Shown: one piece after another, positions 1 through 6,548 of the stretch
Layout of the letters: every line of letters begins with the position of its first letter
Position numbering within the stretch: position 1 is the stretch's first letter
Assembly (NCBI GenBank): GCA_964621455.1
Contig: CAZULW010000059.1
Span: forward strand, 1-15,509
Reading direction: 5' to 3'
Length of the DNA stretch: 15,509 bases
Origin: G020354025 sp964621455
GTDB taxonomy: Bacteria > Fidelibacterota > Marinisomatia > SCGC-AAA003-L08 > TS1B11
Made by a program: the position numbers and the translations under genes
Notes under the pieces: model-generated
The model's database searches: none
What the model saw: only the letters and a program-made list of their open reading frames with translations
Told to the model about the DNA's origin: nothing

Positions 1-50
1 AGCGCTGCCGCGCCCAAGCCCACGTCTTTCAGAAAATCACGGCGTTTCAT
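1..50 (-). CDS. Tat-exported protein, N-terminal fragment only (leaves the window)
   Basis: Only the first 16 codons or so are present, starting with ATG at 50-48. The peptide begins MKRRDFLKDVGLGAAA, a twin-arginine signal (RRDFLK followed by a small hydrophobic stretch), so the mature protein is probably exported folded through the Tat system. A strong Shine-Dalgarno (GGAGG) lies about 6 bases before the ATG. The same leader, nearly base for base, occurs at 2735-2690 in front of a dead gene, so the two share an origin. The function cannot be told from what is here. It follows the serine hydrolase gene by 64 bases on the same strand and may be cotranscribed with it. Confidence 0.75.
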   Translation of the reverse strand, partial: MKRRDFLKDVGLGAAA

Positions 51-114
51 GGTGGTCCTCCTCTATTGGCTTTAGCGGGAGGCTTTCCCGGCTCCCCTAA
101 CTGTATTAAAATCT
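51..114 (-). promoter_or_regulatory. Short intergenic spacer with SD and small hairpin
   Basis: The 64-base gap between the serine hydrolase stop and the Tat-leader ATG holds the Shine-Dalgarno for the Tat gene and a small GC hairpin around 80-99 (GGGAG...CTCCC). No T run follows the hairpin, so it may attenuate or stabilise the message rather than terminate it. No promoter is evident. Confidence 0.3.
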
Positions 115-1407
115 CTAATCCACAATGGCCTGGTAAATAAGCGTCGCAAACTGCCGTCTTATCGGATAATATCGAGGTGGCCTAAATTGAGCCATAACCA
201 GTCCAATAAGGTCCTCTTCGGGATCAACCAGAAAAAAGGTTTCAGCCGCACCTCCCCATCCAAACTCACCCATTGATCCCAACAACTCAGATTGGGGGAT
301 ATCAGTACGCACTCGAAAACCGAGACCAAAGCCGTACCCTTTCAGGCTCTGACCATAACTCCCACGACCAATGGGAATTAATTCATTGCCCAATTGATTC
401 ATAGTCATCATCTCAACTGTCTTCCGGCTCAACAGGCGGGTATCATCCAGTTCACCGCCATTTAGCAGCATTTGGGCAAACCGCATGTAATCGGAAACTG
501 TTGAAACCAATCCGCCGCCGCCCGAAAAAAATGTCGCCGATTTCACAAACTGACTTGTTGCTGGCGCATCGATGAGCGTAAGGTTACCTGTATCTGAAAG
601 GCCGTACATCGCTGCAAATCGGCCGATTTTTTCCCTCGGCACATGAAAGCCAGTGTCCTTCATGCCCAGTGGCTGAAATATCCTCTGTTCCAGAAATGCA
701 TCGAGTGGCTCGTCGGTAATCACCTCTATTAAGTAGCCTAATACATCGATAGCTACACCATACTGCCATTTAGTACCGGGTTGTTGCTGGAGGGGAATCC
801 GACCTAGTTTTTGAATCATATCCTCAAGTGTTCCATCACGGTTTCGAACGTCAAATTCCCGGTAAATTGAATCGACCGGCGAGTTCGAATATCCACCATA
901 AATCAGGCCAGCTGTATGGGTCAGAAGATCATGAATAGTGATGTCCCGTTCAAGTTCGGCCAGTTGAAGACCGGCTTCAGTCTCCTTGACGAAGACTTTC
1001 AGGTCTTTGAACTCTGGAATAAACGTTGATACCGGATCATCTAGCTGGAAATGCCCTTCTTCATAGAGCATCATCAGCGCAACACAGGTGATGGGCTTGC
1101 TCATGGAGTAAATGCGAAATATGGTATCGAATTGCATGGGTTTTTGTGCTTCGATATCCATCATGCCAAATCGCCCCGCATGGACAACTTTACCATGGCG
1201 CGCCACTACGGTTATGATGCCAGCAAGTTTATTTTGATCCACATAATCCTGCATGACGGCATCAATACGGGCCAGCCGCTTTGAGGACAGGCCGACTTTT
1301 TCAGGCTTGGCTACAGGTAAGCCGACTTTGGGCGTACCTGAATCCTGGCAGGCAGCAAGCAGCAGAATGGTAAGAGTTAATAGGGAAAAGTGTAAGTAAC
1401 GTTTCAT
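115..1407 (-). CDS. Serine hydrolase lipoprotein, class C beta-lactamase / penicillin-binding-like family
   Basis: A 430-residue lipoprotein. The signal peptide ends in the lipobox LLAAC with Cys20, so the protein should be anchored in a membrane facing the periplasm or exterior. The mature domain has the family layout of class C beta-lactamase-like serine hydrolases: SMSK at 101-104 (catalytic SxxK), HTAG near 164-167, YGV at 216-218 in the place of the usual YxN, and a GWGG turn near 383-386 where the KTG/HxG box normally sits. Family members cleave esters or peptides (EstB-type esterases, DD-peptidase-like enzymes) and are only rarely true beta-lactamases, so resistance should not be assumed. 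The Tyr-x-Val in place of Tyr-x-Asn is unusual. The start is supported by AAGGAGGT about 7 bases upstream and by the MKR leader shared with the neighbouring lipoproteins. It is the last complete gene of the minus-strand cluster; 131 bases separate it from the upstream gene. Confidence 0.9.
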   Translation of the reverse strand: MKRYLHFSLLTLTILLLAACQDSGTPKVGLPVAKPEKVGLSSKRLARIDAVMQDYVDQNKLAGIITVVARHGKVVHAGRFGMMDIEAQKPMQFDTIFRIYSMSKPITCVALMMLYEEGHFQLDDPVSTFIPEFKDLKVFVKETEAGLQLAELERDITIHDLLTHTAGLIYGGYSNSPVDSIYREFDVRNRDGTLEDMIQKLGRIPLQQQPGTKWQYGVAIDVLGYLIEVITDEPLDAFLEQRIFQPLGMKDTGFHVPREKIGRFAAMYGLSDTGNLTLIDAPATSQFVKSATFFSGGGGLVSTVSDYMRFAQMLLNGGELDDTRLLSRKTVEMMTMNQLGNELIPIGRGSYGQSLKGYGFGLGFRVRTDIPQSELLGSMGEFGWGGAAETFFLVDPEEDLIGLVMAQFRPPRYYPIRRQFATLIYQAIVD

Positions 1408-1538
1408 GGCGGACCTCCTTGGTCATTTATCATTATCCCGCGCGCGAAGATGGGACGTCCTCATAGCTGCGGCCAGTAGGGGCGACTCGGCGAGTCGCCC
1501 CTACCTGAATCACTTACCTGGATTGGACGGATCCGCAC
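1408..1538. repeat. Intergenic repeat block, copy 1, with a perfect 29-bp palindrome
   Basis: This is the spacer between two lipoprotein genes. Positions 1476-1504 form a near-perfect hairpin, with arms GTAGGGGCGACTC and GAGTCGCCCCTAC around a 3-base loop. The flanks match blocks at 2478-2665 and 4636-4870: a leader segment (CGGGATAATGATAAATGACC, 1427-1446 read on the minus strand), an SD, and the tail CTGAATCACTTACCTGGATT. Each copy sits directly upstream of a lipoprotein start, so it forms the 5' untranslated region of the next gene. The hairpin may act as a transcript-end or stability element for the preceding gene. Confidence 0.85.
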
Positions 1539-2477
1539 CTACTGCCCCTTGATCCAATCGATAAGCAGGCTGTCGAAAAGGGCCTGCTCCTCCAGCATTG
1601 GAAAATGTCCACTCTTCTCGAACAGGTTGTAAGAGAGATTCGGCAGTTTCTCCTTATAGTCGTCCCACAGGTAGTAAGGACACACATAGCTGTATTTGCC
1701 CAAAGCAAGGAACACCGGAGTTGTAATTTCATTTCCCTGAGTGAAGTCATATTGTAGTAGATGTTCGTTTAAGAAATGCCCCATTCTTTCGGGATTACGT
1801 TCAAAGCCCTCAACTAACCATGAGCAGTCGTAGGTAGGATCATACCAGTACTTGGGAGCACTTCTAACATAACCCCTCCAAGATGGAGGAACTTTGCTCA
1901 GAACCTCGTCTGTTAATTGCTCATGATTGCGTTTTAGGATCTCCTTTCTTTCGTCAGACGCAGTAGTTTCCCAGTACTCGTTTCTGATGGCTTTGTCGCC
2001 CCAATACGGTACCATATCGACCATAATGACGTGTGAAGTATTATCGGGATACTTCTGGGCGTAAGCGAGAGCTAATAAGGCTGGATAAGAGCATCCTGAG
2101 ACGGCGATCTTCTCAAAACCCAGTTTTTTACGGAGCAGTTCGACATCATCAACCGCAGTATCCATAGTGATCTTGTCGATATCTACCGGTTCATCAGGTG
2201 GAACGAACGCCCTATTATCCATGAAAATGAACTTTATGTGTTTTCTCAGCTCCTCAGAGAAGGTCTTTCTCGGCCAGTTTTTTGTGGCACCGATAACCAC
2301 ACAGGGAATGCCCTTGCCTTCGATTAAATAGCCCAGCTTGGTGCCGTCAACGGTTACGTAACCGGAGATTGCCTGCGGCTGCTCTGCATTAACAGCTGGC
2401 CTACCTGCTTTCGGCGCGCAGGCCGTTAGCAGAGCCAGGACTGCTAGGCTTATGGTGATGAGATATTGACGTTTCAT
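1539..2477 (-). CDS. Alpha/beta hydrolase lipoprotein
   Basis: A lipoprotein of 312 residues. I chose ATG at 2477 over an in-frame ATG at 2504 because AGGAGGT lies just upstream of it, and because MKRQYLITISLAVLALLTAC is then a normal signal peptide ending at lipobox Cys20. The mature part has the order of an alpha/beta hydrolase fold: an early strand with PCVVIGA, FIFMDNRAF, the nucleophile elbow GCSYP at about 128-132 (Ser130 as presumed nucleophile) and the C-terminal SGHFPMLEE supplying His291. The last residue of the GxSxG elbow is Pro, which is unusual but occurs in some relatives. It resembles proline-iminopeptidase or epoxide-hydrolase-type enzymes of COG0596; the substrate is unknown. 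The 5' end of the gene is close in DNA sequence to that of the amidohydrolase gene at 3742, although the mature proteins are unrelated. Confidence 0.88.
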   Translation of the reverse strand: MKRQYLITISLAVLALLTACAPKAGRPAVNAEQPQAISGYVTVDGTKLGYLIEGKGIPCVVIGATKNWPRKTFSEELRKHIKFIFMDNRAFVPPDEPVDIDKITMDTAVDDVELLRKKLGFEKIAVSGCSYPALLALAYAQKYPDNTSHVIMVDMVPYWGDKAIRNEYWETTASDERKEILKRNHEQLTDEVLSKVPPSWRGYVRSAPKYWYDPTYDCSWLVEGFERNPERMGHFLNEHLLQYDFTQGNEITTPVFLALGKYSYVCPYYLWDDYKEKLPNLSYNLFEKSGHFPMLEEQALFDSLLIDWIKGQ

Positions 2478-2632
2478 AACGTACCTCCTTTTGTTATCTA
2501 TCATTATCCCGCCTGCGAAGCGGGGTCGTTTCCGTAGCTGCGGCCTGTAGGGGCGACTCGGTGAGTCGCCCCTGAATCACCTTCCTGGATTGACTGAACC
2601 GACACTTTAACAAGTTACTCCGTGATCACTCC
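2478..2632. repeat. Intergenic repeat block, copy 2
   Basis: This is the second copy of the block. It has the SD and leader (CGGGATAATGATAGATAAC on the minus strand), a small CCCGC/GCGGG hairpin near 2509-2525, then the palindrome at 2549-2573 with arms GGGGCGACTC and GAGTCGCCCC. It continues as GAATCACCTTCCTGGATTGA and on through the 3' flank shared with the glycosidase-like gene (4785-4846). The match to copy 3 is almost base for base from 2574 onward and runs on into former coding sequence. Confidence 0.85.
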
Positions 2633-2735
2633 TTACTTCACCACCAATCGATGTTCAACGTCGGGCCGCGCAGCCCGGCAGTGCCCGCGCCGCCGCGCCC
2701 AGGCCCGTGGTCTTCAAGAAATCACGGCGTTTCAT
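2633..2735 (-). pseudogene. Dead gene: Tat leader joined to the last codons of a glycosidase-like protein
   Basis: ATG at 2735, preceded by GGAGGTG, opens MKRRDFLKTTGLGAAARALP, a clear Tat signal. The frame then stops after 26 codons at TGA 2655-2657. One base out of frame, the DNA continues as codons for EHRLVVK and a TAA at 2633-2635. These are exactly the last residues and stop of the glycosidase-like gene at 4847, and the shared sequence continues through its 3' flank. The simplest reading is that a Tat-exported homologue of that gene once stood here and lost nearly all of its interior by deletion. An alternative is recombination between a Tat-leader gene and a duplicated 3' end. Either way it makes no functional protein. 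Confidence 0.8.
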
Positions 2736-2779
2736 GGTACACCTCCGTACATGTGCATAATGGTCATTTGCATACGATA

Positions 2780-3742
2780 CTACTGCGCTCCCTCTAACCG
2801 TAGGAACCGGGCCGCATTGTTATAGAAAATGTCACGCTTCTGATCCTCGGTTAAAAAGTCGGCTGATTCAATGGCATCGATGGCCATTCCAATGGCCTCC
2901 GGGAATGCTCCCCCATCAGATCCGAACATCAGGCGCTTTTCCAGCCCAGACGCAATGAGTGCCTTCAAATACGTGTAGAACGCCGGTCTGGGGATTAGCC
3001 AGTTGATCGACGACAGATCAGCATAGACCTGCGGGTAGACCACCATGAGCGCAATCGTTTCTTGAAGAAAAGGGTAACCGGCATGCATAAGGTACATACG
3101 CAAACCAGGGTGTTTGGCGAGTTTCTCCTCTAAATGGATTGGATTGCCGAAGCTGACCCGGAACTTCGCCCGATCTTCCGGCCGCAATATCACTGTTGTA
3201 CCGCCACTGGTGTGAATCCCAACCGGGATGTCCAGTTCTTCAGCAAGGGCAAAAAACGGTTCCAATACCGGATCGGTAGGCAGCATGCCGGCATACTGAG
3301 CCGTAATCTCCCCTATTGCCCCGATCTGGCCCGATCCGTGTTCCCTGCGTAGCTCATCGATGGAGGGTAGATAGCGCTCGAGCAGCGTCGCGGTGTCGGT
3401 GTTGAGATAGACCATCGGGAATTGTGGTGCGCCAATAAATCGCCCTGGTACCGCGGCCATCCACTCGTTGACACTCGCCAACGGACCGCTCAGAACGGCC
3501 AGCCTGATATTGTAGCTGTCTAACTGTGACAGTGTTTCAAGGAATAGCTGATCTCCTGTCGATGCGGTGGATGAATTGCCGGTAATCACGTTAAAGGGTG
3601 TGTGCTCCTCCGACCAAGTCGCAGGGAAAGCATGCATATGCATATCGATGATGGGTGGCCTCTTTTCGGAAGCCGTTTTCCCGCAGGCTGCCATCAGAGC
3701 AAGGACTGCCATAAATATGGTGATAAGATAGCGGCGTTTCAT
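2780..3742 (-). CDS. Amidohydrolase (metal-dependent hydrolase, PF04909-like) lipoprotein
   Basis: A 320-residue lipoprotein with signal MKRRYLITIFMAVLALMAAC and lipidated Cys20. The mature domain is an amidohydrolase-2 type TIM barrel: IIDMHMHAF gives the HxH metal pair (His35, His37), VGIHTSGG gives His177, LMHAG gives His220, and FGSDGG gives the terminal-strand Asp276. All expected metal and catalytic positions are present, so it is probably an active zinc- or manganese-type hydrolase or decarboxylase of the family that includes ACMSD and 2-pyrone-4,6-dicarboxylate lactonase. Secreted lipoprotein versions are uncommon, and the substrate cannot be named. The start is set by TAAGGAGG upstream; that TAA is the stop of the preceding esterase gene, only 11 bases away, so the two genes are surely cotranscribed and probably translationally coupled. 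Confidence 0.9.
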   Translation of the reverse strand: MKRRYLITIFMAVLALMAACGKTASEKRPPIIDMHMHAFPATWSEEHTPFNVITGNSSTASTGDQLFLETLSQLDSYNIRLAVLSGPLASVNEWMAAVPGRFIGAPQFPMVYLNTDTATLLERYLPSIDELRREHGSGQIGAIGEITAQYAGMLPTDPVLEPFFALAEELDIPVGIHTSGGTTVILRPEDRAKFRVSFGNPIHLEEKLAKHPGLRMYLMHAGYPFLQETIALMVVYPQVYADLSSINWLIPRPAFYTYLKALIASGLEKRLMFGSDGGAFPEAIGMAIDAIESADFLTEDQKRDIFYNNAARFLRLEGAQ

Positions 3743-3753
3743 GGTGGACCTCC

Positions 3754-4635
3754 TTAATCAGTCTGCTTCGATACCGTTATCGCGCTTAGCACGTACTTAA
3801 GGCCGCGCGTGAACGCTGCGGGCCACACTGAGATGTGTGTCTCGCCCGCAAATACCACTGCCTCAAATAGCAGCCCCTCGTATCCCTTGCTTTTGAGGTG
3901 CGTGGTAAACGCCCGCCACGGCTTAAAAAGCCGCTCTGGATCCTCCCGTTCTCCTATCGCCGAAAACACGACAGCAGGAAGATGTCTGTGACTCGCAAAA
4001 TACTCTCCTTCTGTTCTCCAGAGAGCTCCATCATCCCAAGCGAAAGGGGTGCCGCTTAATATATACCCCTGAAACAGCTCCGGTTCGGTGAAAAGGACGT
4101 GCGCGGCAAACAAGCCACCGAACGAAAGCCCGGCGATCACTCGGCTACCGGAAAGCACTCGGTACCTGTTTTCAATGAAGGGGATGAGCTCTTCCTTCAA
4201 GAAAGCCTTGAAATCTTCCGCCCCGCCAGCCAATGGCCAGTCACCCCACAGGCGGGTACGATCATTCGATGGCGTGTAGTCCCTTGATCGTTTGTCCCAC
4301 CAGGCGTCGATCCCTTCACCGTAGGAGATACCCACTACGATCACGCCCGGTATCTCTTTGAACCTCTGCAGCCAGCGCACTATGTCGGAAGCCATGCCGA
4401 ATGAGAGGTCGGCATCCAGAACATAGACTGTAGGGAAATAGTCTGTTGATCCCGCATAGTCTAATGGCAGCAAGACCTGTATCTGGTAGGTTTGGTCGAC
4501 ATATGAAGATTGTATGGTGTGGTGTTCGCTGCCTGGGATAGTGACTCGCGGATGAGTACTTGCATGTTGCCGGTTGCAGGTAGTCAGCAGCGCAAGGGCT
4601 GTAAGGGCTATAGGGAGGAGATGGTGGTGTTTCAT
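3754..4635 (-). CDS. Esterase-D-type alpha/beta hydrolase lipoprotein (putative esterase family PF00756)
   Basis: 293 residues. The signal MKHHHLLPIALTALALLTTC ends in a slightly unusual lipobox (LTTC, Cys20). The domain matches the IroE/Fes/esterase-D group: FPTVYVLDAD near 68-75, VIVVGISYG near 98-105, the nucleophile elbow GLSFGG at 169-174 (Ser171), the acid region in the C-terminal third, and the catalytic His at about 267 in GETHISVWPAAF. The ETHxSVxP form is typical of this family, which cleaves siderophore esters, feruloyl or acetyl esters and S-formylglutathione. Nothing siderophore-related is nearby, so a carbohydrate- or plant-type ester is the better guess. The ATG has AAGGAGGTCCGCC upstream, the same as for the gene at 1407. 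The stop overlaps the Shine-Dalgarno of the amidohydrolase gene. Confidence 0.9.
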   Translation of the reverse strand: MKHHHLLPIALTALALLTTCNRQHASTHPRVTIPGSEHHTIQSSYVDQTYQIQVLLPLDYAGSTDYFPTVYVLDADLSFGMASDIVRWLQRFKEIPGVIVVGISYGEGIDAWWDKRSRDYTPSNDRTRLWGDWPLAGGAEDFKAFLKEELIPFIENRYRVLSGSRVIAGLSFGGLFAAHVLFTEPELFQGYILSGTPFAWDDGALWRTEGEYFASHRHLPAVVFSAIGEREDPERLFKPWRAFTTHLKSKGYEGLLFEAVVFAGETHISVWPAAFTRGLKYVLSAITVSKQTD

Positions 4636-4846
4636 GGCGGACCTCCTTGGTCATTTAGCATTATCCCGCGCGCGATGATGGGCCGTTCTCGTAGCTGCGG
4701 CTTGTAGGGGCGACCCTGGCCGTCCCGGCCAGCCTCGACGTGCCGTCTCCAGCGAGTCCGGGGAGGCCTCAGCGAGTCGCCCCCACTGAACCGCCTTCCT
4801 GGATTGACTGAACCGACACTTTAACAAGTTATTCTGTGATCACTCC
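4636..4846. repeat. Intergenic repeat block, copy 3, split by an inserted GC-rich element
   Basis: This is the third copy of the block, between the glycosidase-like gene and the esterase. The two halves of the palindrome, GTAGGGGCGAC at 4704-4714 and GAGTCGCCCC at 4774-4783, are pushed apart by about 59 bases. The inserted DNA contains its own hairpin, CTGGCC-GTCCC-GGCCAG (4715-4731), and a segment CGGGGAGGCC. Both also occur at 14541-14567, so one repeat has inserted into another. The right flank (4785-4846) is the stretch duplicated at 2574-2632. Confidence 0.85.
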
Positions 4847-6538
4847 TTACTTTACCACCAATCGATGTTCAATGCCCGGCTGCAGTCGGACGGCGATACC
4901 TTCGCTTAGCTGCTTGCCCGTATAAGTCGCTTTGGATTTGGCCGTCAGATCGTGAACCGTATAAACGGTCTCGGAATTTACGGTGTACCACTCGGGGAAC
5001 TGGTTGATGCGCGGCCAGTCAAGGGGCAGCTGCAGGTTCGTCTGATGACGCGGCGAGTCAAACAGGATTGTTCCTTCCCACTCATTATCAGCGCGGATAC
5101 TCATTTTGAGAACATTACCCTCCTGAACTGCCCCGAAGACGACATCCTCCCGCCAGGGCCGGATGGTAACGCCCTTTGTTTTCCACAGGCAGTACATGAT
5201 GCTGGTCCTGGCAAAGTTGCCGTCGCCGTGCCAGCCCTCGATGATGCCGCCGGGCTGCTGCTTCCCCCACATCACCCTGATTTCGCTATCTACCCACTCC
5301 GCCGCCGATGGGACCGGTTCACGATTATACAGGTTGAGAGCGCTCTCGATGGCGTCGGCATAGCCATCGGCACTGCCACTTTCCCAGTCGTAGCTGCGGT
5401 AGTTCTCATTCAAGCTGCCGAGGGCTTTTAAAACGGCCTGGCGATAGGCCGGGGTTCCGTCGATGAGGTAGACCGTATAAAACCCGTTGTAGGTATAACC
5501 CCAGGTATCGGCGATACCTTCACCGCCACTGGTGGTACCATGGGTTCCGGCCCTGGGATTGATGACGTTGTAAAACAGGCCGTGCTGGTTCCGGCCGACT
5601 TCCAGGATGCGATCCAGCATAACGTGGATCGGTTCCCGGTAGGCCTGCTTTTTCTCAGGCATGGCAAAGTGAACCATCGCATACAGCTCGCACAGGCCCG
5701 AGACGATCTCGCAGCCGTGGTCCCGCAGCCTGAGATGCTCTTCATCGCGGGTAGGGTGATGCGCGCCCGGCAGGTAGTAGTCCCCCAGGCGGACGGCCCA
5801 TTCCAGGTATTTCCCGTCGCCGGTCAGCCAGTATACCCGCGAAAGGGTCTGCAGCATCTCGCCGTTGACTTCCTGGCTCCCGGAAACGATGGGGCCAAAG
5901 GGGGTTTCAACGGGCGCACGCTGCCACATGTCATCCAGCATACTTATCATGCGCTCTGACCACGGGCTTGACCCGATCCACTCGGTTAATGGCAGCAGGC
6001 CGTCTTTTATGTATTCCGAGGCCCCGAATATGCTGCGCTCCAGATCGGGTTCCGCATCCCTGAAATCCTGTTTGGAAAAGGAGTAGGTGTCCGGCAGTGT
6101 CCCGATGCGGGAGGTCAGTTTTGTTTCGGTGCGAAGCATGTCGAGCATACGCCCCTCGAAAAGCGGGCGGTCCGTGATTGCCGCCGTGAGGACCATAAAA
6201 GGATAGTTATCCGCAGCGCTATCCTTCGCATTCCAGATATCCTTGCTGTCCTTGAGATTTCTGGCAATCAACCCGGTCTGGGGGTCGGCTGTCTCCAGCC
6301 AGCCTCTGACGAAATTGCGAGAACGTGTCAGGCCTTCATTGGCCAGGCGCCCGTTTTCTGATGCCCGCGCAAAGGCTTCATCCCCGCCATCGGCGGGGTC
6401 ATCCTCTGCGCCAAAGTGGTATGACACGCAACAACAAAGCCCCATGCTGATGACGAGCACAATGGCTAGTCCACGACTTTCCCATCCCGAAGGGATCCCT
6501 GCGGGAAAGTCGTGGGTTAATGTGATGTTACTAAGCAT
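4847..6538 (-). CDS. Secreted or membrane-anchored six-hairpin-glycosidase-like protein
   Basis: About 563 residues from ATG 6538, which lies 10 bases after the stop of the upstream esterase gene. No SD is visible, so translation may be coupled. An in-frame ATG at 6658 lies inside that esterase gene and is unlikely; ATG at 6445 would cut through the hydrophobic segment. Residues 23-39 (GLAIVLVISMGLCCCVS) look like a signal or membrane anchor. The rest is rich in alternating helices with Trp, Tyr and Gly turns, such as TLSRVYWLTGDGKYLEWA near 230-248, LRDHGCEI near 271-278, and later GGIIEGWHGDGNFARTS. This pattern fits an (alpha/alpha)6-barrel carbohydrate-active protein with a beta-rich C-terminal part. 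I cannot assign a glycoside hydrolase or lyase family. Two palindromic repeats fall inside the first 55 codons and are translated. The last codons exist again as a fossil at 2633-2661. Confidence 0.75.
   Translation of the reverse strand: MLSNITLTHDFPAGIPSGWESRGLAIVLVISMGLCCCVSYHFGAEDDPADGGDEAFARASENGRLANEGLTRSRNFVRGWLETADPQTGLIARNLKDSKDIWNAKDSAADNYPFMVLTAAITDRPLFEGRMLDMLRTETKLTSRIGTLPDTYSFSKQDFRDAEPDLERSIFGASEYIKDGLLPLTEWIGSSPWSERMISMLDDMWQRAPVETPFGPIVSGSQEVNGEMLQTLSRVYWLTGDGKYLEWAVRLGDYYLPGAHHPTRDEEHLRLRDHGCEIVSGLCELYAMVHFAMPEKKQAYREPIHVMLDRILEVGRNQHGLFYNVINPRAGTHGTTSGGEGIADTWGYTYNGFYTVYLIDGTPAYRQAVLKALGSLNENYRSYDWESGSADGYADAIESALNLYNREPVPSAAEWVDSEIRVMWGKQQPGGIIEGWHGDGNFARTSIMYCLWKTKGVTIRPWREDVVFGAVQEGNVLKMSIRADNEWEGTILFDSPRHQTNLQLPLDWPRINQFPEWYTVNSETVYTVHDLTAKSKATYTGKQLSEGIAVRLQPGIEHRLVVK
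6382..6398. repeat. CCCCGCC-ATC-GGCGGGG palindrome inside coding sequence
   Basis: A 17-bp hairpin with 7-bp arms, translated as part of DDPADGGD just after the hydrophobic leader of the glycosidase-like protein. The same palindrome occurs at 9015-9030, 14469-14484 and 14661-14676, all in non-coding DNA. It therefore looks like a dispersed mobile repeat that landed in a tolerant linker. Confidence 0.8.
6471..6515. repeat. 45-bp hairpin repeat (CCACGACTTTCCC ... GGGAAAGTCGTGG)
   Basis: Perfect 13-base arms at 6471-6483 and 6503-6515 flank a 19-base loop that itself holds a small ATCCC-GAA-GGGAT hairpin. It covers codons of the N-terminus of the glycosidase-like protein (HDFPAGIPSGWESRG), immediately before the hydrophobic segment. 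It looks like a REP/MITE-like unit that inserted around the start of the gene and now supplies part of its leader. Confidence 0.8.
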
Positions 6539-6548
6539 TAATAACCGG

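Noticed and set aside
115..1407. Antibiotic-resistance beta-lactamase
   Set aside because: Only the broad serine-hydrolase family is supported. The altered YxN motif and lipoprotein anchor within an esterase cluster argue against a true beta-lactamase.
1408..4870. CRISPR array
   Set aside because: The repeated blocks are only three, spaced by whole genes, and the repeats are palindromes with shared flanks. No regular short spacers and no cas genes are present.
4952..5959. Long plus-strand open frames opposite the glycosidase-like gene
   Set aside because: They have no SD and no recognisable domain, and they are antisense to a gene whose protein sequence is clearly constrained.
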